64,000 bases of DNA from Pseudisothecium myosuroides (lineage: Eukaryota > Streptophyta > Bryopsida > Hypnales > Lembophyllaceae). The translations under genes were made by a program, and so were the position numbers. Positions 1 through 11,486 of this stretch are shown one piece after another. The notes under the pieces are model-generated. The model was not told the origin of the DNA, searched no databases, and saw only the letters and a list, made by a program, of their open reading frames with translations. The stretch is from contig OX637295.1 in assembly GCA_951799445.1 (NCBI GenBank), positions 14,756,001 through 14,820,000 on the forward strand, in the 5' to 3' direction. Position 1 is the stretch's first letter, and the number at the start of each line of letters is the position of its first letter.

Positions 1-378
1 AAACATGGGCAGGGAGCGTGGTCGAGTTGGTTTCTTTCCCCACGGCAGGCCCGCCAAGTGCGGAAAAATGACCGGCCACGCTCAAATTTGAGGATGGCAC
101 TAGCAAACAGTGCCGCTTGAGCGTGGCCTGCCAAAGGTTTTGATGTCCTTTTCCAACCCAACTTCGAGGCACTGACTGTCCTTTTCACTGGTCTTAGAGG
201 CACCGAGTCCACCCGACCTCAAATTCTCTCACAAGTAATTTAAACCTCAATAAAGATTTCCTTTACATGTGTCAAAAAATTTGAAAAAGAAATACATTTT
301 CCAACTACAATAAAGTTTCCTTTATTTGTGTCCTGAAATTAGAGAGAAAAAGCTTTTACAATTTTGATGAGAGTAAAG
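1..378. other. Non-coding stretch with a small hairpin
   Basis: No gene is visible here. The only clear structure is a 12-base inverted repeat at 74-85 and 117-128 (GGCCACGCTCAA and its complement) around a 31-base loop. It is too short to assign to a known element. Confidence 0.4.
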
Positions 379-422
379 TGAGAAGAAAAGCTCCCTATAT
401 ACACATAGGGTGGTAAGAGGTA
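379..422. repeat. Inverted repeat copy, partner at 7992-8036
   Basis: This ~44-base stretch (core CTCCCTATATACACA) recurs in reverse complement at 7992-8036 with only a few mismatches. The two copies bracket the foldback element and the Plavaka-like gene at a distance of about 7.6 kb. They may be ends of one element or two copies of a dispersed repeat. I could not extend the match further on either side. Confidence 0.5.
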
Positions 423-941
423 GAACAAACAATTGGGATAAGTAAATTAGACGTAGTAAGAGCTCAACCACTAATAGTTAATTCAAAAGTAGGAATTGTG
501 TTAAAACTAAAATTTCAGACCTCATTTAGGCATAGTAAAATAATTTTTTCCAAAAACATTTGAACTAAGAAAAGTTGGTGAATCAAGTTAAATTTCATCT
601 CCAAAAATCCGTTTGAGATTTTGAGTCTCCAATCAAAAGTTATGGACAAATTTCAAAGTAGGGTTGGAAGAGAATTATTTTTGACATTTTCAAATACTCT
701 CTTTGAAATTTGTTCATAACTTTTGATTGGAGACTCAAAATCTCAAACATATTTTTGGAGATGAAATTTAACTTGATTCACCAACTTTTCTTAGTTCAAA
801 ATGTTTTTGGAAAAAGTTATTTTACTATGCCTAAATGAGGTTTGAAATTTTAGTTTTAACACAATTCCTAGTTTTGAATTAACTATGAGTGGTTGAGCTC
901 TTACTACATCTAATTTACTTATCCCACATTGTTTGTTCTAC
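420..941. repeat. Foldback (long hairpin) element, ~240-base arms
   Basis: The left arm 420-658 and right arm 701-941 are near-perfect reverse complements with a spacer of about 42 bases. The outer ends read GTAGAACAAACA and TGTTTGTTCTAC. Arm mismatches are few and scattered. No ORF lies inside and I see no clear target-site duplication. It is either a foldback/MITE-type transposon or a hairpin-RNA-forming inverted duplication; a transcript would fold into a ~240-bp duplex. Confidence 0.8.
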
Positions 942-1810
942 ATCAGAAAAGTTGGGCAAGAATATTTGGATGCCATTTTGACAGCAATCTAACATGGAGT
1001 CCACCTTAGTGTCATTTTGGGATTCACTTTGATACTGAGGTGGCACCAAATTTCTGTAGTATCATTTTCATGCGAAGTTAGCATTGTCAGCCTCACATCA
1101 TTGTGGAGCCATTTTAACATCATTTTGGTGTACATTAATCCAAAGTCAACTTGGCTTTACTTTGAGGGTCAAAATGATGCTAAACTGGACATGCACTATT
1201 TATGTGTTATTTTGATGCCAATTTCACATGAATTATTCTAATATTATTGTTGCAATAACAGAGAAGGAATAATGCAATGTCATGTATATGCCATTTTAGT
1301 GCAATTTTGTTACCATTTCCATGCCATAGTGATTGAACCATTTGACTATTACTTTCATGTCAATTTACAATGTAGTTTTCCAATGTCAGTTTCATGCTGC
1401 TTTAGTGCAACTCTAGATATGCACTATTCCTTTATCATCTGCACCCCATTTTGTTGTTTTGTTAGAGCATTATTGACATGCACATTTTCAATGCAATGTT
1501 CATGCCAATTTAGCTAACACTATTTGAATGCCTTTTTGACACTTTTCTAATGTGAATTAATTCTGAATTCATTTTTGGCAAATGTATTGCCATTTTTGCA
1601 TCATGACAATAATATTTTAACTTTATGTGGGCACAATTTTGACATTCCCTTCTTCAATGCCTATTTGGTGCCATTGCACTACAATTATCATATGCACAAT
1701 TTCAATGCCACTTTAAAAGACATGGTAAGTAACAATACTTCAATGTCGTTTTCACACTATTTCGACGTTCACATATTTTTTAAGCTATTCTAGAGCCAAT
1801 TGACTGTCAA
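942..1810. repeat. Degenerate short-motif repeat field
   Basis: This stretch keeps returning to variants of phrases such as ATGCCATTTTGAC, CATGCACTATT and ATGCAATGTCATG on the plus strand at irregular short spacing. It looks like a very diverged minisatellite-like tract. Several ORFs of 70-80 codons cross it, but their protein sequences are only translations of the repeat phrases. No splice-supported coding signal was found. Confidence 0.4.
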
Positions 1811-2596
1811 TTTGGCACCAACATTTTTTTTAAATATTTGAAATAAATGTCATATTGCTGCAAATTATTGTACTTTAATAGATAATTTGCTAATAGTAGC
1901 TTACTGTAGTGCTGTTCTTCAATGGCTTATATCATCTTTTTTGTTGCAGTACATGAAACTCAATGAATAAAGATGGATTTGAATTCACTATAGGAACAAC
2001 CACACAAATTGATATCTAATTATTAAAAGGGCATCTAAAATTAACAATTGCTAGTAAACATAGACTTAGTTAGTAAATAGTTTGTATCACATTGTAATTA
2101 TATTGTATGTAGAATTTAGGTGAATGAAGTTTGGATACTAATTAGCATACCTAATGGTAGACAAAGCCACACTACAATACTGATTTCCTTTTGTAACCAA
2201 GCACAAATATAGTGTATATGTAAATTTTCCTTCATTAATGCACCAATGCCAAAGTTGTCATTTGGTACTTGAAATGCATGCACATGACATCTAATAGGAT
2301 TATAGAAGTAATACAAACTCTCATGGCACAATTTTTTTGTTCTTCTTCTGCATATACTTTTAAAATTTATGATTGGTATTGCCATCATTATTTACACATG
2401 CATATTAGTACACATGAATATTCTATGTAAATATTCTATATGAATATAACACATGGTAAAGATGTATCTAGAAAATATCATAAACAAGCACAACTACAAT
2501 ACAATATAGTTGTTTGACAGGGTTAAAAATATCAATGTTGTACATTGCTTAACACATCTAAATCAATTGTCAATCAAGTCCTTCCAAGAAGACTAC
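1811..2596. other. Non-coding, AT-rich; 3' flank of the transposase gene
   Basis: No convincing exon or RNA gene is visible. The stretch probably holds the 3' untranslated part and the 3' end of the Plavaka-like element on the minus strand, but I could not find a terminal inverted repeat that fixes its boundary. Confidence 0.4.
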
Positions 2597-5500
2597 CTAG
2601 AATTTCCAACAATTGATGAAGAAGCGTCCTGGTGTAACAAAATGTGGAATGATGTGTACCACTTTCAGAATGGTTTGGATATTTGTTACCACATAACGTG
2701 CTCTCAATTGTGCTTGAGAGTTTCTTCGCATGCTGTTTTGAACATCTCTCAAGGTAGACTGTGTACTCCACCGTAAACATTTGCATTTTGTCAATGCACT
2801 CCAATCATCATTTTCAATTTCGGTGTATAACTTCAGAAAGACCATCTGTCTTTGACTTTTTTCACCTCCAGTATTTGATTGGCTACTTGTCTGAAATAGA
2901 AGCCGTATTTGCCCGTAGTAGATTTGTTGAATGCCATCTTCTTCTACTTCAAATGCAACATTGCTAAAGTATGGATTGCTGTGAAAATTAGTCGTTGCTC
3001 GAGCATACATAGGCCAATCTCCATATCTATCTCCAACTCCAGGAGGAATTGCTAAACATCGAGATAAACCCAAAACTTGTGATAAAGTGATATTCAATTG
3101 TACTTCATAAATTCGTAGAGCTTGAGAAAACTCTTGGGAAATTTCTGGCTGATCCACTAACAATTTCTGGATTGCAACAGAAACTCGAGCTAACTCATGT
3201 ACTCTTCCCATACGAAGGTCTCCACTTGTAACCTCTGGTGTTTGGCCAAACTCATCTCTTGTTCTATGCAGCCAAATGCGGTGAAGATTCAAGTAGATGG
3301 GTGACATAACATTTTGACCTGTCTTTAAAGCCTACATATGCAACATTCACACAAAATTGTATTAAAAAAATTAGAAACTAATCATTATATTTGTCCACAG
3401 TGAAATACATGTTTAGCTCTAAATTTCAAAAATCTAAAATAAAATAAAATAATATAATATATATCACTAGCATCACTATGCTTTTATTTTAAATTCCTAA
3501 ACTCATACCTTTTTCAATGTTGTGTCATTGACTTCCTTGTGATTTTTTAGTCCTTCTATTTGCTTTGCAACTCTTCTCAAAGACTGCAACCTTTGATTAT
3601 GTCGCACAATTTGAGGCGTTGCATTTCTTCTATTGCTACTCCGATATGCTGTTTTCATAAGAGCAATGTGGAATTGCTCATACATATCTATTGAAATACT
3701 CCCATGGTAATCCAGATCTTTTAATACATTGACTAAAATGGTTCATCATATAAACCTTTGAGGTATTAAATCCAGACCTCTGCCATTGAAACATAGAGCC
3801 TTTCAAAGCTTCGACGGCCCTGAATAAAAAATTACATTCACCTCTTAATACAACACATTACCAAATGAAAATGAACAAAGTTGTATGGATGCTTCAAATG
3901 GAGAATGCAAAAATAGTTGGAATGTAATAACTAACAATAGTAGACAATGTACCTACACATTTGTTCATCCATGTGCTTCAGGCTTGTACTTGTGTGAAAA
4001 GTGCTTCAACATGCTACACCATACCAATCCAGAAATAACACTATTGCCGATATAACATTTTCATCAAACAAGCCTGACCTGCAATATTTTAACAATGGCA
4101 TGGCATTAAGTAGTGATTTCAAAACTTGAACAAAATTCTTAATAAACAATAACAAAGTGTTATTTTGAAAATGCTACCTGCATGACAGCTCGATGTTCAA
4201 ATCCAGCAAAATTGGCTTGTGAAACAAAATATCCTCCTTGCTCATTGCCAGGAATTCGAAATGATGGAAACCGACAATTTTTCTTGATAAAGAGGAGTCT
4301 TCTATCCAACTCCTTCAATTTGGATTGACGTGGATGAACAGTAGCTATCTCACGTAGGATGCCAACAATCATTTTAAATATCCCAAGGTCACTTTGGTGT
4401 AAGGTATCAACATGTATTGCAAGATAAGGATTGCCAAGTTCTGTATCACCGCCATTAAATCCCCATAGTGCGCACTTCACACACAAATGCAAGTACACTT
4501 TCAGTTATATATTAAATTCATACATATCCATGTTTTAATTTAAAATAAATCCATGTCCAATAATCCCAATATGAACAAGATCAAAGAACTTACTTGAATA
4601 GGATGTAGCGACCAAGTTCTTCCAATCTCTGTGGCTAAATTCAGGTGCACTTGTTCCATAACTAGATATATTTCTGCCATCTTTGATTCTGTGCGGACAT
4701 GGTGCTGCATGCGCATATTACTAAGATCTTCTTTTCCACACATGCATCTACTACAAGGGGATTGGCAAAGATTGGTGTCATATGTAGCCGTTACCTTACA
4801 TGACTCCGGATGATCACATATATACGCAAATAGTAGAGGGTAGACTATTTGTGGCTCTCCTTTGGGATCAAGTAAAGGGAGACCTATAAAGCTTGCTTCT
4901 TTCAAAGAATGGAAAATAATTTCAAGACCTTGATGTAGATACTCCATCTTCTTGGTGGATGACAAATCTGGATACACCATTAACATTTAATAATAAAAAC
5001 CTTCAAAAATCACTATGATTAGAACTTAGCATTTTGAACTTATAGAAAAAAATTCTTGTAAATAATGAAATACAAAATATAACAATGCACTTGAAACAGC
5101 ACATTATCTAAAACATTTTGAGCACATTAACATACTAACTATAAATTACTTACTTGATCCTTGGAAGGTAGGAAGTATAGCAAGCAACTCATGCCCAATA
5201 GCTTCTCTTCTGTTTTCAAGGGAGATATTTCCAATTGTCATCACCAAAGGATATCCAGAGATTCTTGTATTGTTTGATAAGCAAGTTTGATCAAAATAGA
5301 AAATCAATGGGGAAATCACAGCTCCCGTGCATTGTAAATCAATGAATTCTTGCATTTGATGCCACCAAGATCCAGTATCAGGTGTTGTATAAATTCGTTC
5401 TCCAATGCCCGATAGGTTAGTGGTTGGCTTCAGTTTGAAATCTCTAGCATTCTCGGCAGCTGAGAATAAAGATGTCAAAACATGAATGGGATTTTTAAAG

Positions 5501-6199
5501 TACAAATTGGCATCACCATTGTCAACCTCTGCAAATGTATATTTTGTCCAACCCTGCCACATTGATTGTTAGAAATTCACATTCCACTCAATCAATCTAA
5601 AAAACACAACAATCCCTAAGCAAGAATTAGAAAACTAAAATAATGAAACTGAAAAAACATTTGTTAGGATGCTTGCTTACATCTGCAATAGGATATAATT
5701 CCTTCTCTTCATACTTTTCAATATCATCCAAACTTCTGATTGTCACAGCTTTGAGATCAAATCGATCATCAAAAAGTAAATCCAGTAATGCTTTAATATC
5801 TTGTCCAGATAGACCCTGCTTATTTTTACAATTGCAGATAAAGCTTACAAGATGAAAATTAGAATCAAATGGCTGTAAAGGTATATCATCGTCCTGCGTA
5901 GTTGGCAAGCTTGGAGATCCGGACATATCAGGGTTAAAAGAAGAGCCTCCCATTTGGCACCCTCCATGCAATTGTGTTGGAAGGTCATTTCTACTGTGTA
6001 TCTCACTATGACACTCAAGAATCTCAGCTACAAAAGCTTCACCAACCCCACTTGCAATTATAGGGCTAGAAGTAGACAAATTAGCAACTATCTGCCTCCC
6101 TTGACACCGAGACCTTTGGTGACTAAATAGACCAGCCATCGTTGAAAACCTGAAAAGGCCACATCTTGTGCAGCCCAATGTTTTATCCATATTTACCAA
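2597..6199 (-). mobile_element. Plavaka-like DNA transposon, decayed transposase gene with introns
   Basis: Minus-strand exons can be chained as 6199-5681, 5553-5154, 4967-4594, 4474-4178, a degenerate part at ~4080-3700, then ~3660-3509 and 3322-2597 (stop). Splice sites are GT-AG and phases agree through the first four exons. The first exon has an N-terminal C-x2-C...H-x4-C finger (C10, C13, H27, C32). The second carries the block ISGYPLVMTIGNISLENRRE, typical of Plavaka transposases. The fourth has DTLHQSDLGIFK, the later exons have ALMKTAYRSSNRR...QIVRHNQR, and the last has the terminal IQTILKVVHIIPHF block. This order matches the Plavaka transposase family, best known from fungi. A frameshift near 3686 separates two matching segments and the 3700-4080 part contains stops, so the copy is probably dead. 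TIRs and TSD were not located. Confidence 0.72.
5681..6199 (-). CDS. First exon of the Plavaka-like transposase (CxxC-H-C zinc finger)
   Basis: The exon has 173 codons from the ATG at 6199 to a GTAAGC donor just below 5681. The start is chosen because the finger C-TRC-GLFRFSTMAGLFSHQR-S-R-C follows within ten residues, as in the family. After it come about 90 low-complexity residues rich in S, G and P, then a short alpha-helical stretch (GQDIKALLDLLFD). The finger probably binds transposon DNA. That role is inferred from its position in the protein. This exon itself is open and undamaged. Confidence 0.65.
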
Positions 6200-6797
6200 A
6201 ATGAACCAACTCCAACAATTTCTTAATGGTTACAACACTTCAAATGACTTTGTACAAGTTCTAATAAGTAAGTAAGTAAGTCACCTGCATTCAGAAGGTT
6301 GGTAGCAGCTATCTTACATTGAACTTAGCAAAACCCTAATTTGTTGGTTCTATCATGCCGCGATAAAACCTATTGAATTTAATGTAGACCCTTAAATTCT
6401 CAAATTTTGCAATAGCAACAATACAAATGCAACACTCATGAAGTAGACCCTTCTCGCTCCCAAGGCATTAGAATGAAGGCCATCCAAAAAAATATACCCT
6501 AAAATGTGTAAATTTCACCTTTGGATAAAATAAAAACCTTTCACAAGCACAGCCGCACAACAACAAAAACAGCACAAAATCTCAAAACAATCCTTATCGA
6601 TGGTGCCATTTCCACTAACTTTGTACAATGACATGACAATGCCAAGCACAAATGAGCAAGCTGCCAAACACAAAGAGTTTTAGAGAAATGGAAACTGAAC
6701 ATCCTTCAATTAACAACTCTAAGTTGACAATTGAGCAGGACAAAATAATGCGATATACGTACTCATTCCGTCTCTTTGAAAATGTTTGAGATAGGCC
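6200..6797. other. Non-coding; 5' flank of the transposase gene
   Basis: No exon is supported. A short (GTAA)n run lies near 6267-6283. The promoter and 5' end of the Plavaka-like element should be here, but no terminal repeat could be recognised. Confidence 0.35.
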
Positions 6798-6929
6798 GGT
6801 ACACCTATTCCCGTCCATTTACCGCATCCTGTCACTATGTAGCAAAGGCACACATTTTTTTTTTAGAATGTATTACATTTGTACATGATGACAGAATGGG
6901 GTACACGGATGGGAATGGGTGTGCCTACC
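6798..6929. mobile_element. Small palindromic MITE (~132 bp) with GGTA ends
   Basis: The left end GGTACACCTATTCCCGTCC and the reverse complement of the right end (GGTAGGCACACCCATTCCC) align along almost the whole element, with the palindrome continuing through TGTCA to the middle. The element at 29812-30202 also begins GGTA-C-rich and ends with its complement, so the two may be distant family members. No clear TSD is visible. Confidence 0.55.
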
Positions 6930-6959
6930 TTGGTCAATATATGCCATTCAGTTCCCTTC

Positions 6960-7740
6960 AATGGAGGTAAAAAAGCATGTAAAGTTGTCTATTACTCTCA
7001 ATTTCAAAAATTAAGAACATTAATAGAAATATAAAATATTTATTGTTTACTAGACCATTTAGTTTCAATTTCACTTTAGAAATTAACAATTTCACATTCT
7101 TCCAAAAGGTTGTAGCATACTACTTTTATCTTTCATTGAGTATCACCTTCTACTTTATAATTTAATAAAATAAGTATGAAGTTTTTTGGTTAAAATTTTT
7201 GACATATGTTTTCAAACCATTTTTCAACATATTGACTAAAATTTACAAGTTATAGGACATGCATGTTTTTTCCTTCAAATGTTAAAAGACAAGAAACTTC
7301 ACTTTTTGAAAGGCTACATTTTGAAGTTTAGTGAAGTTGAATTTACAATTAGTGGAGATATTATTCATTCTAAAATTTTGGGGCAATGCGCTTGAATAAG
7401 TTAACCAAAGGATCCTATGATTGTGGATTGTTAATAAATAAATATTGATGAGAATTTTGACCTCGCTTTGGAGTAAATATTTTGAAGTAGATTTGAAGAA
7501 ATTCAAATATAAATTCAAAAAATTCAAAAAATATTATCTAAAAATATTAATTATTTTTTGAAGGTTGTATAGTTGGATGCCTACATAAAAACATTTGAAC
7601 CATTCAATTCCAAATATTGAGGAAAACGTTACAAGGGGTTTAATTTTGTAGGTAATGAAGGTAGAAAAAGCACATGAAGTTGTCTTTTACTTTCAATTTC
7701 AAAAATTAAGAACAGAAATAAAAATAGAAAATACTTTTTA
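6960..7740. repeat. Dispersed repeat R3, copy 1, with an internal direct repeat
   Basis: Segments 7120-7440 and 7560-7740 align by eye with 25560-25860 and 25330-25490. Within this copy, ~6963-7045 (GGTAAAAAAGCATGTAAAGTTGTC...) repeats directly at ~7655-7740. There is no coding capacity. It may be the remains of a larger element whose internal order differs between the two loci. Confidence 0.5.
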
Positions 7741-8660
7741 TTTAACTCAAGTTAACTTATTGACTTTCTTCCCGCATGTGGACTTTCATGCCTGGGGTGA
7801 ATTGACCCCCTTGCTTGGCTGAGCAAGAGATGAATAGAGGCTGGGCTGAATGAACCGACGGTCTCATTCATCTCTACAACCAGGTCATCCACTGGCAGCA
7901 CGCAATGGAACAGAAATCATCCAATCGGATGAACAGAGAATCAGAAAAGTTCATCCGGTGTCTCTCGCGATACGGGTCCCAACCACCTCAGTACCTCTTA
8001 CCACCCCATGTGTATATAGGGAGCTTCTCTTCTAACTCAAATACTCAAAATAAATTTGAAAGGGCTTCAAGGAATGCAAGATGATTCTCAATGAATTGAA
8101 AATTAAATTCTTTAAAATTTTAATTTTCACCCATGAAACTATCAGCATTGAATACCTTGCTTTGTGCCCCTCCTTGACGCATCAGCCGTGGGGCAGAGGA
8201 AGAGGATTGAAGTTCCACTCGTCAGAGCCACTCACCAAAGCTGCACTTGACGCACCTCCTTGGTGCGTGGCGATGCTCTTCACATATGAATGGAGATTTT
8301 GGATATCTATATTTTGAAATAGTTTTAGACCTCAAAACAACACAATAAATTAGGGGTTAATGATTCACACCAACCCCTCCAACCACTCAAATGGTTGGAG
8401 TTTGTGTCTCGGTTCCCTTCCTGCCAGGCCACGTGTGGCTGGCAGGCTTCTATTTTGCCTCTTATATGCAATGAAATTCCGTTTCATTTGTTTCATAAAA
8501 AAATTAAAAATTAAGAAAAAGTTGGAGTTCCAGAGTAAATATCTATCTATCAGCATGGGCCAATGACTGGCAGCCAATTTGGCGGGATTGGCTCTGACAG
8601 GTTCGCCCACTCAAGTTGCTGTTGCTTTTTTTTCCTTTTTTTATTACACAAATAAATCAG
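7741..8660. other. Non-coding; holds a LINE-like 3' tail motif at 8469-8491
   Basis: 7992-8036 is the partner of the inverted repeat at 379-422. At 8469-8491 the 23-base string CAATGAAATTCCGTTTCATTTGT with an A-rich tail is identical to 10910-10932. ORFs of 60-90 codons here show no recognisable protein and are treated as chance. Confidence 0.4.
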
Positions 8661-8664
8661 TTGC

Positions 8665-8870
8665 TGTTGGGACGGAATCCGATGACTGGGGCGTTAAACC
8701 CGTCCCACGAAGTGAGACCAGCAGGCTGGATTTACCTTGGGGAAAACGCATGAATTTTTATTTGCTGCGCATGATAAAATTTGTAGATTTTGAATTCATA
8801 TTTGCAATCAGTGACCCCAAATTAGCTTGGGGATGGGCCAAGAACATACCCTAAGCACGACTCAAAAATA
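8665..8870 (+). repeat. Dispersed repeat with partial copies at ~18975-19065 and ~55570-55700
   Basis: 8690-8770 (GTTAAACCCGTCCCACGAAG and onward to GGGGAAAACGCATG) matches the reverse complement of about 18975-19065. 8750-8870 (CATGATAAAATTTG...CATATTTGCAATCAG) matches 55590-55690 in direct orientation. It therefore joins two motifs that occur separately elsewhere, as fragments of one element family would. No ORF of interest. Confidence 0.5.
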
Positions 8871-8883
8871 TATATTTTTTTAA

Positions 8884-8962
8884 AACTTTTATCTCCGAGA
8901 ACACAAAATCTACCACAAAGTGAGACCAATAGGTAGATTTTGTGTTCTCGGAGATAAAAGTT
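8884..8962. repeat. Perfect 31-bp inverted repeat (hairpin)
   Basis: Arms 8884-8914 and 8932-8962 are exact reverse complements, starting AACTTTTATCTCCGAGAACA, around a 17-base loop. The perfection argues for recent origin or maintenance. It may be a MITE remnant or a short RNA hairpin, and it lies just after the dispersed repeat above. Confidence 0.8.
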
Positions 8963-11129
8963 CAACCTTGGAGCGCCATAGGCGCCATTCTGCGTCGTTC
9001 CAAAGATAATAGGGGAGGCAACCCATTCCTAATCCCCCTCCCCCATTGTGGCTACGTATAATGTTCTCTTTCCATGAACAATGATTCATTGTGGCATGGT
9101 TCCCAATGCAGTTGTGGCTTGTAATGATTGGCCACAGGACTCTCAATATTGTAACCACCCCTTGTCAATTTTGTTTTCAGCCCTTGGTCAGAAATAGCAA
9201 GCCCCATTTCACCAGTATGGGAAAAACAAAATCTTCTGCTAAAATATTCATAGTAATTATATATTGAGAAAAAAAATCTGGAAAATTATGGAAACCTTCC
9301 GAACTCTATTTCTGCACAGTAGGAAAATTCCCCACCGAAGAAACCCACCATGCAAATATGTGTAATTCCTTATTTGATCGGAAATGGGTTGCTTCCCCTA
9401 CTATGAGATGGAAAGAGTTGAAAAGCATTTTTTCATCCACGTTTTTCTTGTTGACCTTTTATGGTGGGTTGTAAAGACTATTCAGTTGAGTTTGTAGTCT
9501 TGAATGAGAAGTTTGTAAAAAAATTGATCATAGAATATGCTATTTTATTGTATTTTGAAAAGTTGTTTCTCCTTGCTCTAAATCTGAAATTTCTCCAGAA
9601 CAATGATATTTTTTGAATATGAGCCCAACTAACAAAATGAAGTTCATCTATTCTTGTTTCTACTCCAATTTGAATTTTGAAAAATTTCTTGATATTGAAA
9701 AATTTATTGCAATTTGAACTTTGAATGTATTTTCAATGTCTATTATTTTCTAATTATAGAATGATGGGAAAATTGAGTTTCACCATGATGTTTTTCATTG
9801 TAATATACACACATGGTGAAGTTTTCAGATTTTTTGAAATAATTTTCAATTTGATGTGATTTTTCTTCACATTCTCTTCACAAATTCTCAAAAAAATGAA
9901 TTTTCCACAAAAAAATCTAATTTTTTTGTGAAGTACAGAAGACATGTAATTTCATCTCTGACAAATAAACATAAATTTCTTTTGTACATATCTAGTTGTA
10001 AAATGGCAACAAACTGAGTGATGGGCAGTGAGGTTTGAAATCAATTGTCATGGGTCCGTCACTTAGGGGTTAACGTCCTGCTCCGAGGATGCTCCGAGGA
10101 TGCCATGCCTGTCGGTTGACCCTGAGTGAAATCTTGTAACCGCAGTACCGCACTACAGCGAATCCCCCTTTCAGCCTTTTTTTTTCAATTATCTACACTT
10201 ATCTACAGCGCTGTACAGTACAGTAGTTTGAGGTGCCCCTACTGTATGGCCCTCCCTTCCTTCCAGACATTCTTTTCATCAGTAGCTGCTAGCCCGGGCC
10301 CTGGGATGCTGCCTGCAGTCAACTGCAATAAGAATTTCGTTTCCTTTGTATTAACTAACTTATGAATCAATAAATTAAAAAAACGGGGCGGGGCCTAACC
10401 CAATAACTGAAGGTTTCTGACAACTGAAAACCCTGGTTGACATTTGGTACAGGCAGGAGGAGCCTACTCCTAGAGGAGGAGGAGGACCAATGAATCTGTT
10501 TCCACACAAAAGTGAAGTTGCTCACTGTTGATGAGCGTGACCAACTGAAGGATCTGAGGATTCTGAGTCCGGACAAAGCAAGGAACGGAGTGAACTGCAA
10601 TGAACTTACTGCAGTTCATGCACTCATGTTAGTGCAGTGGGTTAACTTCGGGTCTAAGCTTAAGTTACAGTATAATAGAACGTAGCAGCTTCCAATTTCA
10701 GCCCCCTTGAGTTTCAATGACCTGCCCGGGGACTTGCTCGTTGTGTGGCCGCCCGGCTGGGAAGGCCCTTCGGTCCTGCTTGTGCCGCACCCTGTCCTGC
10801 TGTTCCTTGGGTTGGTTGTCGCGTTGTCTGTCTGGGGAGTCGGGTTTGGGGTCATTCTTTCTTCCCCGCCAGACCGAATTCGGCTGGTTGGTCTGTACTT
10901 TTACTTTCGCAATGAAATTCCGTTTCATTTGTGTCAAAAAGAAAGAAAAAATCCAGTATAATAACGAACTGGTCAGTCCACTGGTCTAGTGCACCATATT
11001 CAATTTCACCAGCTCGTAGAAGAAGTTTTAGTCATCGCTCACTGGCTCCATCAGACGTGGACTTGACGAAGTGCTAGTACGGAGTCAGTTAGTCGGAGGA
11101 AGAACTGAAGAACGCACTCCATTGGAATC
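8963..11129. other. Non-coding with probable truncated LINE 3' ends
   Basis: No gene is supported. At 10326-10350 (CAATAAGAATTTCGTTTCCTTT) and 10910-10932 (CAATGAAATTCCGTTTCATTTGT) there are LINE-like 3' ends, and the GC-rich 10720-10905 just upstream of the second could be the tail of a 5'-truncated LINE. The coding origin of that GC-rich part is not recognisable. Confidence 0.4.
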
Positions 11130-11134
11130 AGTCC
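11130..11134. repeat. Target-site duplication AGTCC, left copy
   Basis: AGTCC directly precedes the 5' LTR and is repeated directly after the 3' LTR at 16355-16359. A five-base duplication is what Ty1/copia integrase makes. Confidence 0.93.
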
Positions 11135-11444
11135 TGTTGAAGTAGTAGTTAACTCAGAGTTAGAATAGTAATTAACCCAACTATTTCTATCCAGATGACT
11201 GTACTCCCAGTGCTACTACGGGATGACAAAGAGTGGATGATTAAAAATAGAACGATCTACTAGTCACCTTGTATAATTAGACACCTAGTCTAAATATATA
11301 TATACTATCATCTTCTCCGGATGTGGAGTAGAGGTATTCTCTTGTTTATATTTGTGTTGATTGTTATGCTTAGAACTTGTGCCTTCACCACAGTCTGTGC
11401 CTTCACCACACGTTAGTTGTTACTTTTATCTCTCTGTCACAACA
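11135..11444 (+). repeat. 5' LTR, 310 bp
   Basis: Identical to the 3' LTR except for three substitutions (TATTTC versus TACTTC near 11183, TAGAAC versus TAGAGC near 11374, and CACCACAG versus CACCTCAG near 11390). A TATA-like run TAAATATATATATAC lies at about 11291-11305. Confidence 0.95.
11291..11305 (+). promoter_or_regulatory. TATA-like box of the 5' LTR
   Basis: TAAATATATATATAC sits two thirds into the LTR, where a U3 promoter would be expected, and is preserved in the 3' LTR. The transcription start is not defined from sequence. Confidence 0.5.
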
Positions 11445-11458
11445 CGTTATCAGCACGA
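11445..11458 (+). other. Primer-binding-site-like sequence
   Basis: CGTTATCAGCACGA begins at the first base after the 5' LTR. It resembles the TATCAG-containing primer-binding sites of plant Ty1/copia elements that pair with the 3' end of initiator methionine tRNA, but the match to the usual TGGTATCAGAGC is imperfect. Confidence 0.55.
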
Positions 11459-11486
11459 TAGCTAGTCTCTTTTCCTCTGAGTTCAA

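Noticed and set aside
2510..2967. Plus-strand ORFs over the end of the Plavaka-like gene
   Set aside because: They are antisense shadows of the last transposase exon, which carries the recognisable motifs.
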